Notes: generated by a model from the sequence alone, not told the origin. A stretch of 64,000 bases of DNA from Pseudomonas sp. MM211 (GCF_020386635.1 NZ_CP081942.1:5208001-5272000); one strand, 5' to 3'; shown: positions 11,639 to 25,128, numbered from the stretch's first letter. Numbers and translations are program-made.

Positions 11639-12511
11639 TCAAACATCCTGCTGACGCTCTAACGCGGCCTGATAAAGCAGGTTCTTGCGCACCCCGGTGA
11701 TCTGCGCCGCCAGCGCCGCCGCACGTTTGAGCGGCAGTTCGGCGAGCAGCAGATCGAGCACGCGCAGCGCTTCGACACTGACCGCGGCCTCGTCTTCAGG
11801 CGCCTGCCAGCCCGCCACCAGCACCACGCACTCGCCACGCTGCTGATTGGCATCCGCAGCCACCCATTCGCACAACTGCTCGAGCGGCAGCCCCTGCAGG
11901 GTTTCGAAGGTCTTGGTCAGCTCACGCGCCAGCAGCGCCTGGCGCTCGCCGCCGAACACGTCGCGCATGTCCTGCAGGCATTCCAGAATCCGGTGCGGCG
12001 CCTCATAGAAGATCAGCGTACGCGGCTCTTCACGCACCAGCTCAAGGCGGGTGCGCCGCCCCACGCTCTTAGCGGGCAGGAAACCTTCGAAGACGAAACG
12101 ATCGGAAGGCAGGCCGGCAGCGGACAACGCGGCGATCAACGCGCAAGCGCCCGGCACCGGCACCACGCGAATACCCGCAGCACGCGCCTGGCGCACCAGA
12201 TGGTAGCCGGGATCGGAGATCAGCGGCGTACCGGCATCAGAAATCAGTGCGACATCTTCGCCCGCACGCAGACGCTCGATAAAGCGGCTGCCCTCATCAC
12301 GCTCGTTGTGCTCATGACAGGCAGCCAGCTGCGTGCCAATACCGAAGTGCTGCATCAGGCGCGAGGAGTGCCGGGTATCCTCGGCAGCGATCAGCGCGAC
12401 ACTGCTGAGCACCTTGAGCGCCCGGGCGCTGAGGTCGTCGAGATTGCCGATAGGCGTCGCCACCACGAACAAGGTGCCCGTGGCGGAACGGGGAGCTTCA
12501 TTAGCAGTCAC
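11639..12511 (-). CDS. rsmI: RsmI, 16S rRNA 2'-O-methyltransferase (C1402)
   Basis: Tetrapyrrole-methylase-fold enzyme that 2'-O-methylates C1402 of 16S rRNA, the same nucleotide whose base RsmH modifies. 290 residues. The N-terminal GTLFVVATPIGNLDDLSARA block and the AEDTRHSSRLMQHFGI and SDAGTPLISDPG motifs are the family signatures. It is divergent from lpoA, its usual partner arrangement. The promoter is expected in the 170 bases to 12682. Confidence 0.96.
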   Translation of the reverse strand: MTANEAPRSATGTLFVVATPIGNLDDLSARALKVLSSVALIAAEDTRHSSRLMQHFGIGTQLAACHEHNERDEGSRFIERLRAGEDVALISDAGTPLISDPGYHLVRQARAAGIRVVPVPGACALIAALSAAGLPSDRFVFEGFLPAKSVGRRTRLELVREEPRTLIFYEAPHRILECLQDMRDVFGGERQALLARELTKTFETLQGLPLEQLCEWVAADANQQRGECVVLVAGWQAPEDEAAVSVEALRVLDLLLAELPLKRAAALAAQITGVRKNLLYQAALERQQDV

Positions 12512-12682
12512 GGCGGCGCCTCATCTAATCAGAAAGCGCTCATTGTAACGCGTGCGACAAACGAGGGGTTCCCGACGGACGATACCGCTGTCTGCGCACC
12601 GGTTAACACCTTCGAGATCGCGCCGACGGCATGCCTTGGGTACAATTGTGCGTTCATTTGCTCAAGAACCGGAATCGCTTAC

Positions 12683-14457
12683 ATGATCGCCTGCCTGCGT
12701 CCGCTCTCTGCACTCTGCCTTGCCGGCTTGCTCGTTGCCTGCAGCAGCTCGCCCACCTCCAACCTCGGCGAACTGCCTCGCACACCTCAAGCCAGCCTCG
12801 AGCAGATGCTCCAGCAGGCCGGTACCAGCCAGAGCGAAGACGCGCAATTGCTGCGCCTCACCGCCGCCGACCTGGCCTACAAGCAAGGCAACGCCGAGCG
12901 CGCCAGCGGCATTCTCGCTCAGGTCGACCTGCAGACCCTCAAGCCGGCTCAGCAGATATTCGCCAGCACGCTCGCTGCCGAATTGGCCCTGACCCGCAAC
13001 GATGCCAAGGCAGCGCTCAGTGCCCTCGCCCATCCCAGCCTTGAGCGCCTCGGTGAACTGCCGGTCGAACAGCAGACACGCACCCAGCTGACCCGCGCCA
13101 ACGCACTCGAGAAAGATGGCCAGATTCTCGCCGCAGCCCGTGAGCGCGTGTTCATCGCGCCGCTGCTGAGCGGCGACGAGGCACAGCGCAACCAGGATCA
13201 GATCTGGAGCCTGGTCTCCAGCCTGCCGGCCGAGCCGGCGCCCAGCGCCGACGATGCCGATCTGGCCGGCTGGCTGTCTCTGGCGCAGGTCGCCAAGACA
13301 GTCGGCACCCTGCAACAGCAGCAGGGCGCCATCGACAACTGGCTGGCTCAGCACCCGAACCACCCCGCTGCCCTGCAACTGCCGAAAGCCCTGGCCGACC
13401 TGCAGGCGCTGTCCAGTCAGCCGCTGGAAAAGATCGCCCTGCTGCTGCCACAGGAAGGCCAACTGGCATCCGTGGCGCGCGCACTGCGTGACGGATTCCT
13501 TGCCGCTCACTACCAGGCGCAGCAGAGCGGCGAGAAGCAGCCGCAGATCCAGCTGTACGACAGTGCCCGCCTGACCTCCCTGGATGATTTCTACCGCCAG
13601 GCTCAGGCCGATGGCGTGCAACTGGTCGTCGGCCCACTCGAGAAGAATCTGGTGACTCAGCTGGGTAATCGCGAGCAACTGCCGATCACCACGCTGGCCC
13701 TCAACTACAGCGAAGCCAGCGCAGAAAGCCCGGAGCAACTGTTCCAGTTCGGTCTGGCTGCCGAAGACGAAGCCCGTGAAGTCGCTCGTCGCGCCTGGGC
13801 CGATGGCAAGCGCAGCGCCGTCGCACTGGTTCCCAAAGGTGACTGGGGCGATCGCGTTCTGGCCGCGTTCCAGCAAAGCTGGCAGGCCGCCGGCGGCACC
13901 TTCCTCGGTGCCGAACATATCGACCAACCGGTGGACATGGCTCGGCAGATCGCCAACCTGTTCCAGCTCAGCGGCAGCGGTTCGGCCTCTGGCGCCGCGC
14001 CCAGCCGCCGCCAAGATGTCGATTTCATCTTCCTTGCCGCCACGCCGCAACAGGCTCAACAGATCAAACCGACCCTGGCCTACCAGTACGCAGGTGAAGT
14101 ACCGGTCTATGCGACCTCGCACCTGTTCAACGGCAGCATGAACGCCGCCCAGTATCGCGACCTAGACGGCATCCGTTTCTGCGAAACGCCGTGGCTGCTG
14201 GACGCCAACGACCCACTGCGCCAGCAGGTCAACAACCAGTGGCCGCAAGCTGGCGGCAGCATGGGCCGCCTGTACGCCATGGGCGTCGACGCCTTCCGCC
14301 TGGCGCCGCGCCTCGGCCAGCTCAAGGCACTGCCAGACAGCCGTGTCGATGGTCTTTCAGGCAGCCTCAGCCTGAACCCAGCACAGCGCGTGGAGCGTCA
14401 ACTGCCCTGGGCTGAAATTCGTGGCGGGCAGATCCAGCGCCTGCCCGACGTTCCGCT

Positions 14458-14461
<4 letters not shown>
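12683..14461 (+). CDS. lpoA: LpoA (YraM), outer-membrane activator of PBP1A
   Basis: Outer-membrane lipoprotein that stimulates the class A peptidoglycan synthase PBP1A from outside. 592 residues from ATG 12683. That start gives a lipoprotein signal peptide MIACLRPLSALCLAGLLVAC with the lipobox Cys at residue 20; longer upstream frames overlap rsmI and lack this. A helical TPR-like N-terminal half and a C-terminal periplasmic-binding-protein-like half (KIALLLPQEGQLASVARALRDG) follow. It heads a lpoA-yraN-SIS-dolP operon conserved in gammaproteobacteria. Confidence 0.93.
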
Positions 14462-16051
<1,590 letters not shown>

Positions 16052-16068
16052 TCAGTAAACGCCGTAAC

Positions 16069-16108
16069 AAAAAACGCCAGCCAGGCATGCCCTGACTGGC
16101 GTTTTTTT
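16069..16108. terminator. Bidirectional intrinsic terminator after dolP
   Basis: Stem of AAAACGCCAG (16071-16080) with CTGGCGTTTT (16096-16105), plus an inner CAGG/CCTG, ending in seven T on the plus strand and flanked by A's on the other. It lies between the convergent dolP and nitrilase genes and can serve both. Confidence 0.85.
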
Positions 16109-16126
16109 ATAACGGGCGCTTAGGCA

Positions 16127-16883
16127 TCAACTGGACAACACAATGTCGCGCCCCTGCCAGCCATCCGCCTGCCTGGAAACGACTAGCAGACGATTGCCCA
16201 CGCCTGCCGCTGATGCGATACATCGCCCCTGCCCATCCCAGAACGCACTACGCCCGGCTGCAACCCAGCCTCCCGTTGGGCCTCCATGATTAGCCATCAG
16301 CACCGCCATACCATGCCGCCGTGCATAGTCCTGCAACAGCGAGCTGTCGTGGTGATAACCGCCCTCGCCGATAAGCACACTGGCTGCATACACCTGCGCA
16401 CCACGCTCGGCTGCCTGAGCAGGATGGTCGGCATGAGCGAAATCCGCACACACCGACAAGGCCACCGACATGGCCTCAATACGCAGCAACTGGCCACCCT
16501 GGCCTGAGCTGAAAAACTGCTCTTCACCTGCATGCAGATACTGCTTGGTAATAGATGGCACGTGAGCCGTCGGGATGAACAATGCAGGCGGCAATTTGCG
16601 GCTTGTCATGGCCTGCGACACGCAGCGGGAAACCTACTACGGCCGTCATGCCGGCCTGCACGGCCAGACTGCACAACGGACCGAGCAACGCGCTGTCGGT
16701 AGCCTGCGCCAGCACAGCGGCCAGAGCCGGCTCGTATCCGCTAAGAGATAGCTCGGGGAAGACAATCAGGGCCGCGCCCAGCTCACGAGCGCGCCGCATG
16801 AAATCCAGATGCAGAGCCAGGTTGGCAGCGAGATCGCCAGCCTGCACCGCACATTGAGCCGCAACCAGAACAGGTGACGACAT
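16127..16883 (-). pseudogene. Carbon-nitrogen hydrolase (nitrilase family), frameshifted
   Basis: Nitrilase-superfamily amidohydrolase of unknown substrate. The N-terminal frame from ATG 16883 has the catalytic Glu region LIVFPELSLSGYEP and ends prematurely at 16524. The C-terminal frame continues to 16127 with the Lys-containing KQYLHAGEEQFF and the Cys-containing VALSVCADFAHADHP. Removing one C at about 16547 joins them as ...AIYYKQYLHAGEE..., giving 251 residues with Glu-Lys-Cys complete. The lesion may be a sequencing error in a two-base C run or a recent inactivation; either way the coding sequence is otherwise intact. It is flanked by terminators on both sides, so it is a single-gene unit. 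Confidence 0.85.
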
Positions 16884-16945
16884 GAGCTTCTCCGCGAAAA
16901 GCGCAACTTTAGCGCAGCGTCTGCGCCGCTAAAACTAACAGCAAT

Positions 16946-16981
16946 AAAAAAGCCAGTCAGGTCACCCTGACTGGCTTTTTT
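16946..16981. terminator. Bidirectional intrinsic terminator downstream of pnp
   Basis: Perfect stem AGCCAGTCAGG (16951-16961) with CCTGACTGGCT (16966-16976) flanked by A-run and T-run on either side. On the minus strand it follows the pnp stop at 17005; on the plus strand it faces out of the nitrilase promoter region. Confidence 0.85.
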
Positions 16982-17004
16982 CGTAGCAGCGGCGTTAGCC
17001 CGGA

Positions 17005-19110
17005 TCAGACACCCGAAGCTTTGGCAGCGGCAACGTCCTTGATGGACAGCTTGATACGGCCGCGGTTGTCGACGTCCAGTACCAGCACTTCGACCTCCTC
17101 GCCTTCTTTCAGAATGTCGGTGACCTTCTCTACGCGCGCATCGCTGAGCATGGAGATGTGCACCAGACCGTCTTTGCCCGGCAGGATGTTGACGAAGGCA
17201 CCGAAGTCGACGATGCGCTCAACCTTACCGACATAGATCTTGCCGATCTCGGCTTCCGCAGTGATGCCCAGAACGCGCTGACGCGCGGCTTCTGCAGCTT
17301 CCTTGGTTTCGCCGAAGATCTTGATCGAGCCGTCGTCTTCGATATCGATCGAAGCCTTGGTCTCTTCACAGATGGCGCGGATGGTGGCGCCGCCTTTACC
17401 GATGACGTCGCGAATCTTGTCCTGATCGATCTTCATGGCGATCATGGTCGGCGCATTGGCCGACAGTTCGCTACGCGATTGAGCAATGACCTGATTCATC
17501 TGGCCGAGGATATTCAGGCGCGCTTCCAGGGCTTGGCCCAGAGCGATTTCCATGATTTCTTCGGTGATGCCCTGGATCTTGATGTCCATCTGCAGCGCGG
17601 TGACGCCATTGGCGGTACCCGCTACCTTGAAGTCCATGTCGCCCAGGTGATCTTCGTCGCCGAGGATGTCGGTCAGAACGGCGAATTTCTCGCCCTCTTT
17701 CACCAGACCCATGGCGATACCGGCTACCGGTGCCTTCATCGGCACACCAGCGTCCATCAGCGCCAGGGAAGCACCACAGACCGAGGCCATGGAGCTGGAA
17801 CCGTTGGACTCGGTGATTTCCGACACGACACGGATGGTGTACGGGAACACGTCAGCAGCTGGCAGCATGGCTGCGATCGAACGACGAGCCAGGCGGCCGT
17901 GGCCGATTTCACGACGACCAGTGGCGCCCATACGGCCACACTCGCCCACCGAGTACGGCGGGAAGTTGTAGTGCAGCATGAAGGGGTCTTTACGCTCGCC
18001 TTCGAGGGTGTCCAGCAGCTGTGCGTCACGGGCAGTACCGAGGGTAGCAACGACCAGCGCCTGGGTTTCGCCGCGGGTGAACAGCGCCGAACCGTGGGTC
18101 TTGTCCAGTACGCCGACCTCGATGTTCAGGCCACGTACGGTACGGGTGTCACGGCCATCGATACGCGGTTTGCCGTTGACGATGTTCTCGCGCACGGTGC
18201 GGTATTCGATTTCGCCAAATACTTCTTTGACTTCGCCGGCAGTTGGCTGGCCTTCTTCGCCAGAGAACTTGGCAACGATTTCATTGCGCAGCTCACCCAG
18301 ACGGGCATAGCGCTCGTGCTTGACGGTGATGGTGTAAGCCTGGGAGATGGCATCACCGAACTCGCCGCGAATAGCGCTGAGCAGTGCGGTGTTTTCAGCC
18401 TTAGGCTGCCAGTCCCACGTCGGCTTGGCGGCTTCGGCAGCCAGCTCGGCGATAGCCTGGATAACGACCTGGAATTCATCATGGGCGAACAGCACAGCGC
18501 CCAGCATCTGGTCTTCGGTCAGCTCTTTGGCTTCCGACTCAACCATCAGTACGGCGTCTTTGGTGCCGGCTACGACCATGTCCAGGCTGGAAGCCTTGAG
18601 CTGCTCATAGTTCGGGTTCAGCAAGTAGCCGGTTTCCGGATGGAAAGCGACGCGGGCGGCACCGATTGGGCCGTTGAACGGAATGCCGGAGATCGCCAGA
18701 GCAGCCGAGGTACCGATCATCGCAGCGATGTCCGGATCGGTCTTCTTGCTGGTGGAAACCACGGTGCAGATGACTTGCACTTCGTTTTGGAAGCCTTCCG
18801 GGAACAGCGGACGGATCGGACGATCGATCAGACGCGAGGTCAGGGTTTCTTTCTCGGAGGGACGGGCCTCACGCTTGAAGAAACCGCCGGGGATCTTGCC
18901 TGCAGCGTAGGTTTTTTCCTGGTAATGCACGGACAGCGGGAAAAAGCCTTTGCTCGGGTCGGCAGTTTTAGCGCCGGTTACGGCAACCAGTACAGCAACG
19001 TCGTCGTCAACGGTGACCAGCACTGCGCCGGAGGCTTGACGGGCGATACGGCCAGTCTCGAGGGTAACGGTCGATTGACCGAACTGAAATTTCTTGATTA
19101 CCGGGTTCAC
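17005..19110 (-). CDS. pnp: Polynucleotide phosphorylase
   Basis: 3'-5' phosphorolytic exoribonuclease, trimeric core of the RNA degradosome. 701 residues from GTG 19110 ([20 protein letters not shown]), with GAAGGAAAA just upstream; longer in-frame readings cross the rpsO-pnp hairpin and are rejected. Two RNase PH domains flank a helical region; the KH domain follows ([17 protein letters not shown]), then a C-terminal S1 domain ([21 protein letters not shown]). It is downstream of rpsO, the classic rpsO-pnp order. Confidence 0.98.
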   Translation of the reverse strand: MNPVIKKFQFGQSTVTLETGRIARQASGAVLVTVDDDVAVLVAVTGAKTADPSKGFFPLSVHYQEKTYAAGKIPGGFFKREARPSEKETLTSRLIDRPIRPLFPEGFQNEVQVICTVVSTSKKTDPDIAAMIGTSAALAISGIPFNGPIGAARVAFHPETGYLLNPNYEQLKASSLDMVVAGTKDAVLMVESEAKELTEDQMLGAVLFAHDEFQVVIQAIAELAAEAAKPTWDWQPKAENTALLSAIRGEFGDAISQAYTITVKHERYARLGELRNEIVAKFSGEEGQPTAGEVKEVFGEIEYRTVRENIVNGKPRIDGRDTRTVRGLNIEVGVLDKTHGSALFTRGETQALVVATLGTARDAQLLDTLEGERKDPFMLHYNFPPYSVGECGRMGATGRREIGHGRLARRSIAAMLPAADVFPYTIRVVSEITESNGSSSMASVCGASLALMDAGVPMKAPVAGIAMGLVKEGEKFAVLTDILGDEDHLGDMDFKVAGTANGVTALQMDIKIQGITEEIMEIALGQALEARLNILGQMNQVIAQSRSELSANAPTMIAMKIDQDKIRDVIGKGGATIRAICEETKASIDIEDDGSIKIFGETKEAAEAARQRVLGITAEAEIGKIYVGKVERIVDFGAFVNILPGKDGLVHISMLSDARVEKVTDILKEGEEVEVLVLDVDNRGRIKLSIKDVAAAKASGV

Positions 19111-19217
19111 GGTGTTTTCCTTCTCTCTGTTGCCTTTGGGGAAACGGTTTCTTGCGAATTCGTGGGCAGTTGCTTCGGGAGTCGACCCGGCGCTGTCCAA
19201 AACAGGTAAAGCATAAA

Positions 19218-19260
19218 CGCAAAAGCTGGAAGCAGGGCGAGCCCACTTCCAGCTTTTGCG
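19218..19260 (-). terminator. rpsO-pnp intergenic hairpin (attenuator / RNase III-type stem)
   Basis: A 15-bp perfect stem (19218-19232 with 19246-19260, core AAAAGCTGGAAG/CTTCCAGCTTTT) around a 13-base loop, between rpsO and pnp. In E. coli the comparable interval contains the rpsO terminator and the RNase III processing stem through which PNPase autoregulates. The U-tract is weak (TTTTGCG), so partial termination or RNA processing seems more likely than a full stop. Confidence 0.7.
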
Positions 19261-19282
19261 GTCAACGACGCATAAGCATTGC

Positions 19283-19552
19283 TTAGCGACGCAGACCCAG
19301 GCGACCAATCAGGGCGCTGTAACGGCTGGTGTCTTTACCCTTCAGGTAATCCAGCAGCTTGCGGCGCTGGTTAACCATACGGATCAGACCACGACGCGAG
19401 TGGTGATCTTTACCGTTGGCCTTGAAGTGGCCTTGCAGCTTGTTGATGTTAGCGGACAGCAGAGCAACCTGAACTTCCGGGCTACCGGTATCGCCTTCGG
19501 CTTGCTTGTAGTCGTTAACGATCTGAGCTTTTTCTTCAACGCTGAGTGCCAT
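19283..19552 (-). CDS. rpsO: Ribosomal protein S15
   Basis: Primary 16S rRNA-binding protein of the 30S platform. 89 residues, exact family length, [16 protein letters not shown] at the start and the [18 protein letters not shown] block in the second half. Lies 140 bases downstream of truB and upstream of pnp. S15 autoregulates translation by a leader pseudoknot in E. coli; I did not identify an equivalent here. Confidence 0.98.
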   Translation of the reverse strand: MALSVEEKAQIVNDYKQAEGDTGSPEVQVALLSANINKLQGHFKANGKDHHSRRGLIRMVNQRRKLLDYLKGKDTSRYSALIGRLGLRR

Positions 19553-19692
19553 GTGGGCATCCTCTCATCTGGAGACTGTCGCGAACGACAATCTCAATAG
19601 GCCGGGAATAACTTCCCGTGTTTTAAAAGGAGTAATGACCGCGCCTATTGACAGCCACCCTCGATACGAGCCGTTTGAGCAGCTCGCCACGG

Positions 19693-20610
19693 TCATGCAG
19701 ACCGAATCAAACGACGCGGCGCAATGCGCCCGTCTTCGCTCACTTCACCGATACCGATGAAGCGGCCATTGTGATCTTGTACCCGCACCATGCCAAACTT
19801 CGGCGCATCCGATGCACGCACGGGCTGCCCTTGCAGCCAATAGAACGAACTGTGCTCCGAGAAGCTGAGCAGCGGCCAGTGTTCAAGCCCACTGTCGACA
19901 GGGTGAAGGAAGCGATCAACCGCCTCGTGACCACCGTCGGCATGCACCTGCTCCAGCTCTTCCAGGCTGACTGTCTGCGTCAACCCAAACGGCCCGGCCT
20001 TGACCCGACGCAGATCTGCGACGTGAGCACCACAACCCAACAGTTGGCCAATATCCTCGACCAGGGTACGAATATAGGTGCCTTTGCTACAGTCCACCGC
20101 CAGGCTCGCCTTGTCGGCAGCGCAATCAAGCAACTCAAGGCGCGCAATACTAACAGAACGCGCCTCGCGCTCCACTACTTCTCCTGCCCGAGCCAGCTTG
20201 TATAACGGCTGTCCGTCACGCTTGAGTGCCGAGTACATGGGCGGAATCTGACTGATATTGCCGCGAAAACGTGGCAGCAGCGCTTCAATATCAGCCGCCA
20301 CAACGTTCACCTCACAGCGCTGCAGTACTTCGCCCTCGGCATCCGCCGTGGTGGTGGTGACGCCAAGCTGCATGACCGTCTCGTAACCCTTGTCGGCATC
20401 GAGCAGATACTGGGAAAACTTGGTTGCTTCACCAAAGCACAGCGGCAATACGCCGGTGGCCAGTGGGTCGAGGCTACCGGTGTGCCCCGCCTTCTCGGCA
20501 TTGAGCAGCCAGCGAACTTTCTGCAGTGCGGCGTTGGAACTGAAGCCTTTGGGCTTGTCGAGCAGAATAATGCCGTCGACCTTGCGACGAATACGCTTTA
20601 CCTGGGCCAC
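19693..20610 (-). CDS. truB: TruB, tRNA pseudouridine-55 synthase
   Basis: Makes the universal pseudouridine 55 in the T-loop. 305 residues. The N-terminal [17 protein letters not shown] motif and the catalytic Asp48 in [12 protein letters not shown] are present, with a C-terminal PUA-like segment. Its start is four bases from the end of rbfA. Confidence 0.97.
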   Translation of the reverse strand: MAQVKRIRRKVDGIILLDKPKGFSSNAALQKVRWLLNAEKAGHTGSLDPLATGVLPLCFGEATKFSQYLLDADKGYETVMQLGVTTTTADAEGEVLQRCEVNVVAADIEALLPRFRGNISQIPPMYSALKRDGQPLYKLARAGEVVEREARSVSIARLELLDCAADKASLAVDCSKGTYIRTLVEDIGQLLGCGAHVADLRRVKAGPFGLTQTVSLEELEQVHADGGHEAVDRFLHPVDSGLEHWPLLSFSEHSSFYWLQGQPVRASDAPKFGMVRVQDHNGRFIGIGEVSEDGRIAPRRLIRSA

Positions 20611-20614
20611 GTGC

Positions 20615-21022
20615 TTACTCCTTGGCCTCGGTATCGTCTTCGTTGTGTTTGCTGTCCTCGGTCACCGCACGCTCGATCAGCGCCGACAGCTGAGCACCAC
20701 GAATCACACTCTCGTCGTAGTGAAAACGCAGGTTTGGCACACTGCGCAACTTCATCGCCTTGCCGAGCTGCATACGCAGGAAGCCGCTGGCGTCATTGAG
20801 CACCCGCAGGCTTTGCGTAACGGGATCTACGCCTTCCTCCGGCTCCGCACCCATGATGGTGACGAATACTTTGGCGTGGCTGGCGTCGCGGCTGACATCG
20901 ACCGCCGTGACAGTCACCAGGCCACCCAGGCGCGGGTCTTTGACTTCGGTGCGAATCAGCTGCGCCAATTCGCGTTGAATCTGGTCGCCGATACGTTGAG
21001 CACGGCTATAGTCTTTTGCCAT
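20615..21022 (-). CDS. rbfA: RbfA, 30S ribosome-binding factor
   Basis: KH-fold maturation factor for the 16S 5' end, needed for late 30S assembly and cold growth. 135 residues, [23 protein letters not shown] at the start, FVTIMG in the KH core. Located between infB and truB as in most gammaproteobacteria. Confidence 0.96.
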   Translation of the reverse strand: MAKDYSRAQRIGDQIQRELAQLIRTEVKDPRLGGLVTVTAVDVSRDASHAKVFVTIMGAEPEEGVDPVTQSLRVLNDASGFLRMQLGKAMKLRSVPNLRFHYDESVIRGAQLSALIERAVTEDSKHNEDDTEAKE

Positions 21023-21131
21023 CTTTGCTACCTTCCACTCGCCTCGATGCTTGAAAAAGCATCGGACTCAAAAGCGGCAAACGCCCGGCCGCGCAAATGC
21101 GGGGCCGGGCGCTGCGTGTTGCGACTCGCGA

Positions 21132-23620
21132 TTACAGGCTGCGAGCCACCTGGACTTTCTCGAACACTTCGATCTTGTCGCCGACCTTGACATCGTTGTA
21201 GCTCTTCACAGCGATACCGCACTCCATGCCATTACGCACTTCGGCCATATCGTCTTTGAAGCGACGCAGGGATTCCAGCTCGCCTTCGAAGATCACCACG
21301 TCGTCGCGCAGTACGCGGATCGGACGGTTACGGTGCACGGTACCTTCAACCACCATACAACCGGCGACCGCGCCAAACTTCGGCGAACGGAACACGTCAC
21401 GAACTTCGGCGATACCGAGGATGTTCTCGCGAACGTCACTGCCGAGCATACCGGTGAGCGCCTTCTTGACGTCCTCAATGATGTCGTAGATGACGTTGTA
21501 GTAACGCATGTCCAGACCTTCCTGCTCGACGATCTTCCGTGCGCCAGCATCGGCACGCACGTTGAAGCCGAACAGTACAGCGTTGGAGGCCAGTGCCAGG
21601 TTGGCGTCGGATTCGGTGATACCACCAACCCCGCCACCGACGACGCGCACTTGCACTTCGTCGTTACCCAGACCGCCGAGCGAGCCTTGCAGAGCTTCCA
21701 GCGAGCCACGGACGTCGGATTTGAGGACGATGTTGAGCGTCTTCTTCTCTTCCTGACCCATGTTCTCGAAGATATTCTCCAGCTTGCCAGCATGAGCACG
21801 GGCCAGTTTCACTTCGCGGAACTTGCCCTGACGGAACAGCGCAACTTCACGCGCTTTCTTCTCGTCAGCCAATACGCTCATTTCGTCACCGGCTTCCGGT
21901 GTCCCGTCGAGACCGAGGATCTCAACCGGAATCGCCGGGCCCGCTTCTTTGATCGACTTGCCGTTTTCGTCGAGCATGGCGCGGATACGACCGTAGTTCG
22001 AACCGACCAGAACCATGTCGCCCTGGCGCAACGTACCGTCCTGAACCAGAACAGTCGCCACTGGGCCACGCCCCTTGTCCAGGCGAGACTCAACCACTAC
22101 ACCACGGCCCGGGGCCGACGGCGTTGCGGTCAGCTCCAGCACTTCGGCCTGCAGCAGCACGGCTTCAAGCAGATCGTCTACACCGGTACCCACTTTCGCG
22201 GACACCGACACGAATGGCGTATCACCGCCCCACTCTTCGGACGTCACACCGTGAACCGACAGCTCGCTGCGGATACGGTCGAGGTCAGCGCCCGGCTTGT
22301 CGATCTTGTTCACCGCAACCACCAGCGGTACGCCAGCAGCCTTGGCATGCTGAATCGCTTCGATGGTTTGCGGCATCACGCCGTCATCAGCAGCCACGAC
22401 CAGGATCACGATATCGGTCGCCTTGGCACCACGAGCACGCATCGCGGTAAACGCGGCGTGGCCCGGGGTATCAAGGAAGGTGACCATGCCGCGATCAGTT
22501 TCCACGTGGTAGGCGCCGATGTGCTGGGTGATGCCACCTGCCTCACCAGAAGCCACCTTGGCGCGGCGGATATAGTCGAGCAGCGAGGTCTTACCATGGT
22601 CAACGTGACCCATGACAGTAACGACCGGCGCGCGGGAGATAGCCTCCCCTTCGAACTTCAGGTACTCAGCCAGTTGCTCTTCCAGCGCGTTGTCGCTGAC
22701 CAGCTTGACCTTGTGGCCCAGCTCTTCGGCGATCAGTTGCGCAGTTTCCTGGTCGAGAACCTGGTTGATGGTCACCGGAGTGCCCATCTTGAACATGAAC
22801 TTGATGACTTCAGCAGCTTTGACCGACATCTGCTGGGACAGCTCGCCAACAGTGATGGTCTCGCCGATGGCAACGTCACGCACGACCGGATACCGGTCGG
22901 GCTCTGGAAGCCATGCTGATTGCGCTTCTTGAGCTTGGACTTACCACGACCGCCACGACGGAAGTTATCGCTTTCTTCGTCGACAGTACGCGGAGCAACA
23001 CGCGGAGCAGGCGCCTTTTCCTTGACGGTTGGGCGATGCTGAGTGGTCTTGCGATCGCCACCACGGCGATCAGCGTCGTCGTTACGAGCTTTGTCTGGGC
23101 GACGCGGCTCGTCCTTTTTACGCTCATCGGCTGCAGGTGCTGCGACAGGAGCGACAACCGACGGAGCCTCAACAGCAGGGGTTCGCTCAGCAGTCGGCGA
23201 GGAAGTCTGACGCTTGGCCTCTTCCTCGGCCTTACGCTTGGCTTCTTCCTCGGCCTTCAGGCGAACGGCGTCCGCCGCGGCGCGCTGCTCTTCGAGCGCA
23301 CGCTGCTTCTCGGCTTCGATCTCTTCGTTGCTGCGCTCGACGAAGGTTTTCTTCTTGCGCACTTCAACGCTGATGGTCTTGCTGCCAGCGACCCGCAGGG
23401 TGCTGGTGGTTTTGCGCTGCAAGGTAATCTTGCGCGGCGCGTCGGCTTTCTTCTCGCCGTGGCTGCTCTTCAGATGAGCAAGCAGGGCCTGCTTCTCGTT
23501 ATCGGTGACAACTTGCTCGGCACTGCTGTGCGGCAAACCCGCCTCTCGCATCTGCTGCAGCAGGCGCTCTACCGGTGTGTCGACCACTTGGGCCAGTTCT
23601 TTCACCGTGACTTGCGTCAT
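21132..23620 (-). pseudogene. infB: Translation initiation factor IF-2, apparent frameshift
   Basis: GTPase that brings initiator tRNA to the 30S subunit. The N-terminal frame (23620, [21 protein letters not shown]) holds the IF2_N domain and a charged Glu/Lys/Arg coiled region with repeated KAEEEAKR. It leaves frame after [11 protein letters not shown] at about 22890-22891. The remainder, from [14 protein letters not shown] on, carries the IF2 N2 region, the G domain ([18 protein letters not shown]) and the C1/C2 tRNA-binding domains to 21132. Deleting two bases at 22890-22891 or adding one rejoins them (about 828 residues). IF-2 is essential, so an error in the sequence is much more likely than a true mutation. 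A GTG at 22883 could in principle start a 583-residue short form, but no Shine-Dalgarno precedes it. Confidence 0.93.
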
Positions 23621-23646
23621 GCACTTCTCTCCTCAGGCCGTAAAAC

Positions 23647-25128
23647 TTACTCGAACCAGTGGGCTCGGGCGGCCATGATCAGCTTGCCGGCACGCTCTTC
23701 GTCGATGCCGTCGATGTCGAGCAGGTCGTCAATAGACTGCTCGGCCAGGTCTTCGCGGGTAACCACACCGCGCACTGCCAGTTCCTGCGCCAGGCCTTTG
23801 TCCATACCCTCGAGTTCGAGGAGGTCTTCGGCCGGCTGGGCGTCTGCCAGCTTTTCTTCTGTAGCGATGGCTTTGGTCAGCAAACGATCTTTCGCTCGCG
23901 AGCGCAGTTCGTTGACGATTTCTTCATCGAAACCATCGATGCTGAGCATCTCTTCCATCGGTACATAAGCAATTTCTTCCAGGCTGGTGAAGCCTTCTTC
24001 GACCAGCACCTGAGCCAGTTCTTCGTCGACTTCCAGCTCGTCGATGAAGCTCTGCAGGATGTCGCCAGTCTCGGCCTGCTGCTTGGCCTGGATGTCCGCT
24101 TCGGTCATCACGTTCAGCGTCCAGCCGGTCAGTTGGCTGGCCAGACGAACGTTCTGACCACCACGGCCAATTGCTTGCGCCAGGTTGTCCTCGCCAACAG
24201 CGATGTCCATGGCATGAGCATCTTCGTCAACGATGATCGCCGCGACTTCAGCCGGCGACATGGCGTTGATGACGAACTGAGCAGGATTGTCATCCCACAG
24301 CACGATGTCCACACGCTCACCAACCAGCTCGCCAGAAACCGCTTGCACGCGCGAACCGCGCATACCAATACAGGCACCCTGCGGGTCGATACGCTTGTCC
24401 TTGGAACGCACCGCGATCTTGGCTCGCGAGCCCGGATCACGAGAAGCGGCTTTAACCTCAATGAGGCCTTCGGCGATTTCCGGCACTTCGATACGGAACA
24501 ACTCAATGAGCATTTCCGGCGCAGTACGCGACAGGATCAGCTGCGGCCCGCGGTTTTCAGCACGGATTTCCTTGAGCAGCGCACGCAGGCGAACACCAAC
24601 CCGGAAAGTTTCACGCGGGATAATGTCTTCACGCGCCAGCAATGCTTCCGCGTTGGCACCCAGATCAACGATGACATTGTCACGGGTGACCTTCTTCACG
24701 GTGCCCGCGATGATCTCGCCAACACGCTCGCGGTAGGCTTCGACGACCTGAGCCCGCTCGGCCTCGCGCACTTTCTGCACGATGACCTGCTTGGCGGTCT
24801 GCGCAGCGATGCGCCCGAACTCGATGGACTCGATCTTTTCCTCGAGTACATCACCGACCTTGGCGCTCGCCTCGACAGCGCGCGGCATGTCGGTGGTCAC
24901 CTGATGCGCTGGATCGTCGAAGTGTTCTTCTTCGACAACGGTCCAGCAACGGAAGGTCTCATAGTTGCCAGTCTGGCGATTGATCGCCACGCGCAGCTCT
25001 ACTTCATCTTCAAAACGCTTCTTAGTCGCCGTGGCTAAAGCCAACTCAAGCGCTTCGAAAATTACAGAGGCCGGCACGCCCTTTTCATTGGATACCGACT
25101 CAACAACCAGCAGTACTTCTTTGCTCAT
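23647..25128 (-). CDS. nusA: NusA, transcription elongation/termination factor
   Basis: RNA polymerase- and RNA-binding factor for pausing, termination and antitermination. 493 residues from ATG 25128 ([17 protein letters not shown]); an upstream in-frame codon extends into the rimP gap and lacks conservation. N-terminal RNAP-binding domain, S1 domain (about 135-200), two KH domains ([20 protein letters not shown] in KH1), then two acidic C-terminal repeats. It lies between rimP and infB and is expected to autoregulate the operon. Confidence 0.98.
   Translation of the reverse strand: MSKEVLLVVESVSNEKGVPASVIFEALELALATATKKRFEDEVELRVAINRQTGNYETFRCWTVVEEEHFDDPAHQVTTDMPRAVEASAKVGDVLEEKIESIEFGRIAAQTAKQVIVQKVREAERAQVVEAYRERVGEIIAGTVKKVTRDNVIVDLGANAEALLAREDIIPRETFRVGVRLRALLKEIRAENRGPQLILSRTAPEMLIELFRIEVPEIAEGLIEVKAASRDPGSRAKIAVRSKDKRIDPQGACIGMRGSRVQAVSGELVGERVDIVLWDDNPAQFVINAMSPAEVAAIIVDEDAHAMDIAVGEDNLAQAIGRGGQNVRLASQLTGWTLNVMTEADIQAKQQAETGDILQSFIDELEVDEELAQVLVEEGFTSLEEIAYVPMEEMLSIDGFDEEIVNELRSRAKDRLLTKAIATEEKLADAQPAEDLLELEGMDKGLAQELAVRGVVTREDLAEQSIDDLLDIDGIDEERAGKLIMAARAHWFE

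Noticed and set aside
17158..19209. 683-codon plus-strand frame antisense to pnp
   Set aside because: No homology expected for such a translation and pnp is fully intact on the other strand.
22913..23968. 351-codon plus-strand frame opposite infB and nusA
   Set aside because: Complementary to the low-complexity Glu/Lys coiled region of IF-2, which gives Leu/Ser/Phe-rich false frames.
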